64,000 nucleotides of DNA from Lachnospiraceae bacterium (GTDB lineage Bacteria; Bacillota; Clostridia; Lachnospirales; Lachnospiraceae): assembly GCA_910574195.1 (NCBI GenBank), contig CAJTBF010000008.1:96336-160335 (forward strand), given 5' to 3'. A model generated the notes under the pieces. That model searched no databases, was not told the DNA's origin, and saw only the letters and a program-made list of their open reading frames with translations. Below, piece after piece: positions 59,759 through 64,000 of this stretch. The translations under genes were made by a program, and so were the position numbers. Each line of letters begins with the position of its first letter. Positions within the stretch are counted from its first letter, which is position 1.

Positions 59759-61684
59759 TTATTCCTGTTTTTTTTGCTGTCTTTGTACTTTTCCGGCAAT
59801 CTCTTCCTGCAAAGCTGCAATAAAGTCCGCCAGATTCTTCTGCCCTTCGTCTCCCTCGAATCGGCTTCGAACCGCAACCAGCCCGTCCTCCTCTTCTTTT
59901 GCCCCGACGACAAGCATATAAGGAATTTTCTGCATCTGTGCCTCTCTGATCTTATAACCGATCTTTTCTGCACGGACATCCAGTTCCGCACGAATTCCTG
60001 CTTTCTTTAATTCATCCAGAACCTTTTCCCCGTATCCCATATATTTGTCGGAAATCGGCAATACCTTTACCTGCACCGGCGCCAGCCAGGTTGGAAACGC
60101 TCCCGCAAAGTGCTCAATCAAAATCCCGATAAAACGCTCAATTGAGCCGAAAGCCACACGATGAATCATAATCGGCCGATGCTTTTCTCCGTCCGCGCCC
60201 GTATATTCCAGTTCAAAACGAAGCGGAAGCTGGAAATCAAGCTGAATGGTCCCGCACTGCCAGGTTCTTCCAATGGAATCTTCCAGATGGAAATCAATCT
60301 TGGGACCATAAAACGCACCGTCTCCTTCATTTACCACATAGGAAACCCCCAGGTCGTCTAACGCGCCGCGCAATGCATCCGTCGCCATCTCCCAGTCCTC
60401 ATCGCTTCCCATACTGTTCTCCGGACGTGTGGAGAGTTCCACATGATAACGGAATCCGAACAGGCTGTATACCTCATCAATCAATCTTGCGACGCCTTTG
60501 ATCTCATCCCGGATCTGCTCCGGCATCATAAAGATATGAGCGTCGTCCTGTGTAAAGCAGCGCACACGCATCAAACCATGAAGCTGTCCTGATTTTTCAT
60601 GCCGGTGTACCAGTCCCAGCTCTCCCATTCGAATCGGAAGATCGCGGTAAGAACGTGGTTCCGCCTGATAAACCAGAATTCCGCCCGGACAATTCATAGG
60701 CTTAATTGCAAAGTCTTCCTCATCAATCACAGTTGTATACATGTTTTCTTTGTAGTGATCCCAATGCCCGGAAGTCTCCCACAAATGCCGGCTCAGCATA
60801 ATCGGCGTAGAAATCTCCACATATCCTGCCTTCTCATGAATTTCCCGCCAATACTCCAGCAGGGTGTTCTTCAACACCATTCCCTTTGGCAGAAAAAACG
60901 GAAAACCGGGTCCCTCTTCCCGCATCATAAACAATCCCAGTTCCCGGCCTACTTTTCTGTGATCCCGCTTCTTTGCCTCCTCCAGCATCGTCAGGTATTC
61001 ATCCAGCTCTGCTTTTTTGGAAAATGCGGTTCCATAGATTCTCTGCAGCATCTTATTTTTTTCGCTGCCTCTCCAATACGCTCCTGCAAGGCTTGTCAAC
61101 TTGAATGCTTTTACCGGCTTGGTACTCATCAGATGAGGACCGGCACACAGATCGGTAAATTCTCCCTGAGAATAGAAGCTGATCACGGAATCCTCCGGCA
61201 GATCTTCGATCAATTCTACTTTATAAGGCTCTCCCTGTTCTTTAAAATATGCAATCGCCTCTTCCCGCGGTTTCGTAAAACATTCCAGGGATAGATTTTC
61301 TTTTACAATTTTTTTCATCTCTGCTTCAATCTTTTCCAGATCTTCCTGCACCAGCGGCGTATCCCGGTCAATATCATAGTAGAAACCATCCGCCACGGAA
61401 GGTCCGATTGCCAGCTTTGTATCCGGATACAGACGTTTGATTGCCTGTGCCATAATGTGGGATGCCGTATGCCGGAATGCCCCTTTTCCTTTCTCATCCC
61501 GGAAAGTCAGAATGTTCAATTCACAGTCCGCATCCACAACCGTCCGCAGGTCCACAATCTCTCCATTGATTTCTCCTGCCGTTGCCGCTCTCGCAAGCCC
61601 TTCGCTGATATCCGATGCAATGTCAATGACACGCATACTCTGTGCATATTCCTTACTGGATCCGTCTTTCAATGTGATTTTCAT
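59759..61684 (-). CDS. thrS: Threonyl-tRNA synthetase
   Basis: Charges tRNA-Thr (641 aa). In order: TGS domain (residues 1-60), editing domain with HTASHIMAQAIKRLYP and SLAGAYWRGSEKN, class II catalytic core with motif 2 (RMGELGLVHRHEKSGQLHGL) and motif 3 (GSIERFIGILIEHF), and a C-terminal anticodon-binding domain (ISDKYMGYGEKVLDELKKAG). The protein starts at 61684. A T-box riboswitch lies in the leader, so expression rises when tRNA-Thr is uncharged. Confidence 0.98.
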   Translation of the reverse strand: MKITLKDGSSKEYAQSMRVIDIASDISEGLARAATAGEINGEIVDLRTVVDADCELNILTFRDEKGKGAFRHTASHIMAQAIKRLYPDTKLAIGPSVADGFYYDIDRDTPLVQEDLEKIEAEMKKIVKENLSLECFTKPREEAIAYFKEQGEPYKVELIEDLPEDSVISFYSQGEFTDLCAGPHLMSTKPVKAFKLTSLAGAYWRGSEKNKMLQRIYGTAFSKKAELDEYLTMLEEAKKRDHRKVGRELGLFMMREEGPGFPFFLPKGMVLKNTLLEYWREIHEKAGYVEISTPIMLSRHLWETSGHWDHYKENMYTTVIDEEDFAIKPMNCPGGILVYQAEPRSYRDLPIRMGELGLVHRHEKSGQLHGLMRVRCFTQDDAHIFMMPEQIRDEIKGVARLIDEVYSLFGFRYHVELSTRPENSMGSDEDWEMATDALRGALDDLGVSYVVNEGDGAFYGPKIDFHLEDSIGRTWQCGTIQLDFQLPLRFELEYTGADGEKHRPIMIHRVAFGSIERFIGILIEHFAGAFPTWLAPVQVKVLPISDKYMGYGEKVLDELKKAGIRAELDVRAEKIGYKIREAQMQKIPYMLVVGAKEEEDGLVAVRSRFEGDEGQKNLADFIAALQEEIAGKVQRQQKKQE

Positions 61685-61814
61685 ACGTTTTTCTCTCCTT
61701 TTTCATATCTCTCATAGAACATCCCGTAATTTTTCCATGAAATAAGCAGGCGGCCGTCCACAGGTATCCCATGAAAAAGAATCCCGCAAAGTGGAATTCT
61801 CCCGTTCCCATAGA

Positions 61815-62060
61815 ACAAAAAATCCCCTTCTGTAATAGATTACAGAAAGGGACGAGTAACTTTCTCGCGGTTCCACCCTGGATTGCACTGGCTTTTGCCA
61901 AATGCCGCTCATTTCTGATGATAACGGAATCACCGGACTGCTTTACAGCCGCTCGGAGGTAGTTTTCAAATGCTTCCGTAATAGGGAACTTCCAGCCTGT
62001 GATTCCCCTCTCTGTATCCTTTCACATTCTACTCTTCTCTTCTACACGTTTTCTTTATTC
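61815..62060 (-). promoter_or_regulatory. T-box riboswitch of thrS
   Basis: The canonical T-box AGGGTGGAACCGCG lies at 61866-61879 (minus strand). The terminator is CCCTTTCTGTAAT/ATTACAGAAGGGG plus TTTTTT (61817-61851). Stem I base GGAATCAC/GTGATTCC spans about 61925-62008. The likely specifier is ACC (Thr) at 61958-61960, in the context AAAACTACCTCCGAGC. Confidence 0.93.
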
Positions 62061-62068
62061 TCAGTCAT

Positions 62069-62096
62069 TTTATAACATCTGCCGCGCTTTTGTCAA
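62069..62096 (-). promoter_or_regulatory. thrS promoter, within the end of the ydcF-like gene
   Basis: On the minus strand TTGACA (62091-62096), 16 bp, TATAAA (62069-62074). It overlaps the last codons of the YdcF-family gene. Confidence 0.75.
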
Positions 62097-62798
62097 GATC
62101 ACGGCAAAAATTTCCCGTACCAGATAATTGAACAGCAATACACCGTTCGAGGATGCTGCGATGCCAAACAGATTCTTATATCCCGCCTTTTTTGCAAGAA
62201 GCAGCGCCCGGTACAGATGAAAATCATTGGTCACCACCGCTACCGCAGCACGGGGACTCGTAAGGCAGCCAAGGCTGAAACAAAGATTCTCCCAAGTTGA
62301 CGTAGAACGATCCTCCTGTATAATCCGTTCCGGCTCCACGCCGCACCGGATCAAATATTCTGCCATCGCCTGCGCTTCGGAGACGTCCTCTCCTTTCCCC
62401 TGTCCGCCGGACACAACCACCTTTGTATTCGGGTAGTTTACAAGATAGGCATGTCCGCTGTCCAGACGCCGCTTTAAAGACTGCGTAATTCTGGTTCCCC
62501 GTACCTGCGCGCCCAAAACAATTAAAAAATCCACCTCCCGGCCGCATGTTTCCCCCGCGCAGGACAAAATCTTTCCTCCCACTGCCAGCAGCATGAACCA
62601 CCAGACCACAACACCGATCTCCAGTAAAACCTGCACCGTCGGCAGCAGGCCGGAAAAGAAGAATCCCAGCAGCACATGCCCCCCGCCGCATACAATCCAG
62701 AAACGGGAAAATGTGGAATCCCATTTTCCCGTATATCTCACAAGCAGAATATAATATAGAAGACTTCCAATCCCCGCCGCATAAAAATAGACCTGCAA
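62070..62798 (-). CDS. YdcF family (DUF218) membrane protein
   Basis: A 242-aa protein with three to four N-terminal membrane helices (residues 1-75). A DUF218 domain follows: LIVLGAQVRGTRITQSLKRR, VVVSGGQGKGEDVSEAQAMA, DRSTSTWENL and VVTNDFHLYRALLLAKKAG. The fold is linked to envelope biogenesis (SanA/ElyC relatives); the exact reaction is unknown. It starts 3 bp after the SEC-C gene stop and its end holds the thrS promoter. Confidence 0.9.
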   Translation of the reverse strand: MQVYFYAAGIGSLLYYILLVRYTGKWDSTFSRFWIVCGGGHVLLGFFFSGLLPTVQVLLEIGVVVWWFMLLAVGGKILSCAGETCGREVDFLIVLGAQVRGTRITQSLKRRLDSGHAYLVNYPNTKVVVSGGQGKGEDVSEAQAMAEYLIRCGVEPERIIQEDRSTSTWENLCFSLGCLTSPRAAVAVVTNDFHLYRALLLAKKAGYKNLFGIAASSNGVLLFNYLVREIFAVILTKARQML

Positions 62799-62801
62799 CG
62801 T

Positions 62802-63317
62802 TTAAATATTCCGGCCGCAGCACTTTTTATATTTTTTCCCGCTGCCGCACGGACATGGATCATTGCGCCCGATCTTCTTCTCTTTTCGGATCGTTCCGGA
62901 TTGCTTCTGCTCCCGATACAGACGCTTTCTCGTCTCCTCGTCATAAATGCTTTCCCACTGCGGCAGTTCATACAGCCAGTCCGCCTTTGCATCTACCATA
63001 TTCTTGTACAATTTTTCCGTATCAAATGCCAGGCTGACTTCCGTATCTTCTTCCATCGTCTCAATCGGATTTGCCTCTTTCAGACTGTCATTAATCCCAT
63101 CCAGAAAGCCCACCATCGTCATAACGTCCATATCATACTTTTCTGCCAGTTCCTTTACTGTTCCCCTGACTTCTGTATCCGGTTCTGTTAAAAGCTGCTC
63201 GTAAACACCTTTTTCGATTTCAAAATATGTTCCCCAGAATTTCTGCAGTTGTTCTTTTGACTGCTCCTGATTATAGGCTACGGCTCTCCACCGCTCCAAT
63301 AAACTTTTATCACTCAT
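62802..63317 (-). CDS. SEC-C zinc-motif protein
   Basis: A 171-aa protein. The first ~130 residues are helical with no recognised enzyme motif. The C-terminus is a SEC-C zinc-binding motif ([19 protein letters not shown]), as at the end of SecA, where it contacts ribosomes or SecB. It is co-transcribed with the ydcF-like gene. Role unknown. Confidence 0.88.
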   Translation of the reverse strand: MSDKSLLERWRAVAYNQEQSKEQLQKFWGTYFEIEKGVYEQLLTEPDTEVRGTVKELAEKYDMDVMTMVGFLDGINDSLKEANPIETMEEDTEVSLAFDTEKLYKNMVDAKADWLYELPQWESIYDEETRKRLYREQKQSGTIRKEKKIGRNDPCPCGSGKKYKKCCGRNI

Positions 63318-63501
63318 GGTATCTGACTCCTTTATCTAATATAAATCGCCTGTTTATTATATACCAAATTTTATGTTCCGTAAACCCATATTTTATCTTC
63401 TTTGGTCTCCCTTAAACCCTTACAAAATGAAACGGAGCAGACGAACTGTGATTTCTCACAAACTCATCTGCTCTGCGCAATCTGCATCCGCTGTTTTTCT
63501 A

Positions 63502-63684
63502 TCACTCCTTCTCTTTTTCATTCCTGATCCATGCACGATAAATCCACATAGCACAAAGTGCTGACACCACACCTGTCGGCGCTGAATTTATATTTATGCC
63601 ACGCATATTGCAGAGCACACTGATTACCATGAGTACAATGATTACGATTGCCGCTGAGGCAACCCCTTTTAAAAAATGTTTCAT
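63502..63684 (-). CDS. Small membrane protein, paralogue of the one at 34.8 kb
   Basis: A 60-aa protein (MKHFLKGVASAAIVIIVLMV, then ISVLCNMRGININ, then APTGVVSALCAMWIYRAWIR and NEKEKE). A transmembrane helix, the CNM motif, the TGxxSAxCAM core and the IRNEK tail are shared with 34771-34968. GAGGAG precedes the ATG; the frame is open eight codons further up. The upstream region is homologous as well, so the pair descend from one module. Confidence 0.65.
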   Translation of the reverse strand: MKHFLKGVASAAIVIIVLMVISVLCNMRGININSAPTGVVSALCAMWIYRAWIRNEKEKE

Positions 63685-63900
63685 AACTTCATCTCTCCTC
63701 CCAAACAACTCTATATTTATCGTAGAGTAGTATACCAGAAAAACAACGATTTTCCCAAAACAGTCCTAAAATGCTCTATTTTATAAATAAGTGCATTTTT
63801 TTCCTGTTAAAACATGCATTTATTCGTCATTTTTGCAAAGCAACGCTTGATACGAAGAATGACATACAGTATAATCAGGGAGGCAAACATAACTTCTCGG
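63685..63900. promoter_or_regulatory. Divergent control region B
   Basis: Rightward promoter TTGATA (63847-63852), 17 bp, TATAAT (63870-63875). Leftward -10 box TATACT. Dyad AATAAGTGCAT / ATGCATTTATT (63786-63796 and 63814-63824), then TCGTCATTTTTGCA. It matches region A almost base for base around the boxes. The transcript to the right leaves the window; the last 100 bases show no gene. Confidence 0.7.
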
Positions 63901-64000
63901 AATCTCAATGAATGAGATTCTAACTGAAAATTGACAACTGAATATTGTGCAGGAAAAGAAATTTGAGAAAAATGGACATAAACATTAGACATAGCGGGTA

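Noticed and set aside
60599..61294. 231-aa plus-strand frame inside thrS
   Set aside because: Antisense shadow of thrS, which is intact across the whole interval.
63807..63992. 61-aa minus-strand frame at the right edge
   Set aside because: It overlaps the conserved promoter and dyad of control region B, and the homologous region A has no matching frame.

Overview
The window looks like the chromosome of a spore-forming, strictly anaerobic Firmicute of the Lachnospiraceae type (Ruminococcus gnavus/torques, Dorea or Blautia relatives). The basis is moderate GC, a Clostridia-style dgt-dnaG-rpoD-trmK gene string, an oxygen-sensitive class III ribonucleotide reductase, a GerA/SpoVAF germination gene, a T-box on thrS and class B sortases. 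A genus call is inference from sequence memory, not from a search.

Layout. 1-13 kb is core and almost all on the minus strand: polyamine uptake (potA, potB, a cupin regulator), then the macromolecular-synthesis cluster (NTase, polyphosphate:AMP phosphotransferase, dGTPase, primase, sigma-A, TrmK, Nif3-like, nucleoside kinase). 13-38 kb is accessory and heavily decayed. It holds an IS3 stub, an AAA ATPase, a chimeric aldo-keto reductase/sortase remnant, a broken TetR gene, an internally deleted IS21 element, a heavy-metal efflux set, a frameshifted MATE gene between two copies of a recombinase 3' end, an HTH-ABC fusion exporter, transposon fragments, a doubly broken RES-domain gene, mobC/relaxase remnants and an AgrC/AgrA-like two-component system. 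proB is the one housekeeping gene inside it. 38-42 kb returns to core: tRNA-Leu, rplT-rpmI-infC with an attenuator leader, and an NSS-family transporter flanked by two MITE-like elements.

42.4-47.6 kb is the most interesting part. Two paralogous operons, each a class B sortase followed by a small secreted protein ending in SPxTGE, face away from each other. Between them is a tyrosine recombinase gene enclosed by 21-bp perfect inverted repeats. Inside the enclosed segment a consensus promoter (TTGACA-N17-TATGAT) points out to the left, and a strong terminator closes the right end. This reads as a DNA-inversion switch that would express one of two surface-protein/sortase cassettes at a time; as assembled, the left one is predicted ON. 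Both operons also share a candidate structured leader with compensatory base changes.

47.6-64 kb is mostly core: a CIRCE-controlled Hsp20, DegV, MATE, SpoVAF-type germination protein, dUTPase, nrdG/nrdD, metA, an AI-2E family transporter, DUF1540, thrS, a YdcF-like protein and a SEC-C protein. At the right edge a 60-residue membrane protein and its upstream region are paralogous to the pair at 34.8-35.2 kb beside the AgrC/AgrA-like system. The shared 11-bp dyad shows covariation, which suggests a conserved signalling module.

Search-type claims (family names, novelty) rest on recognition only. Coordinates of stems, repeats and promoters were read directly from the sequence.
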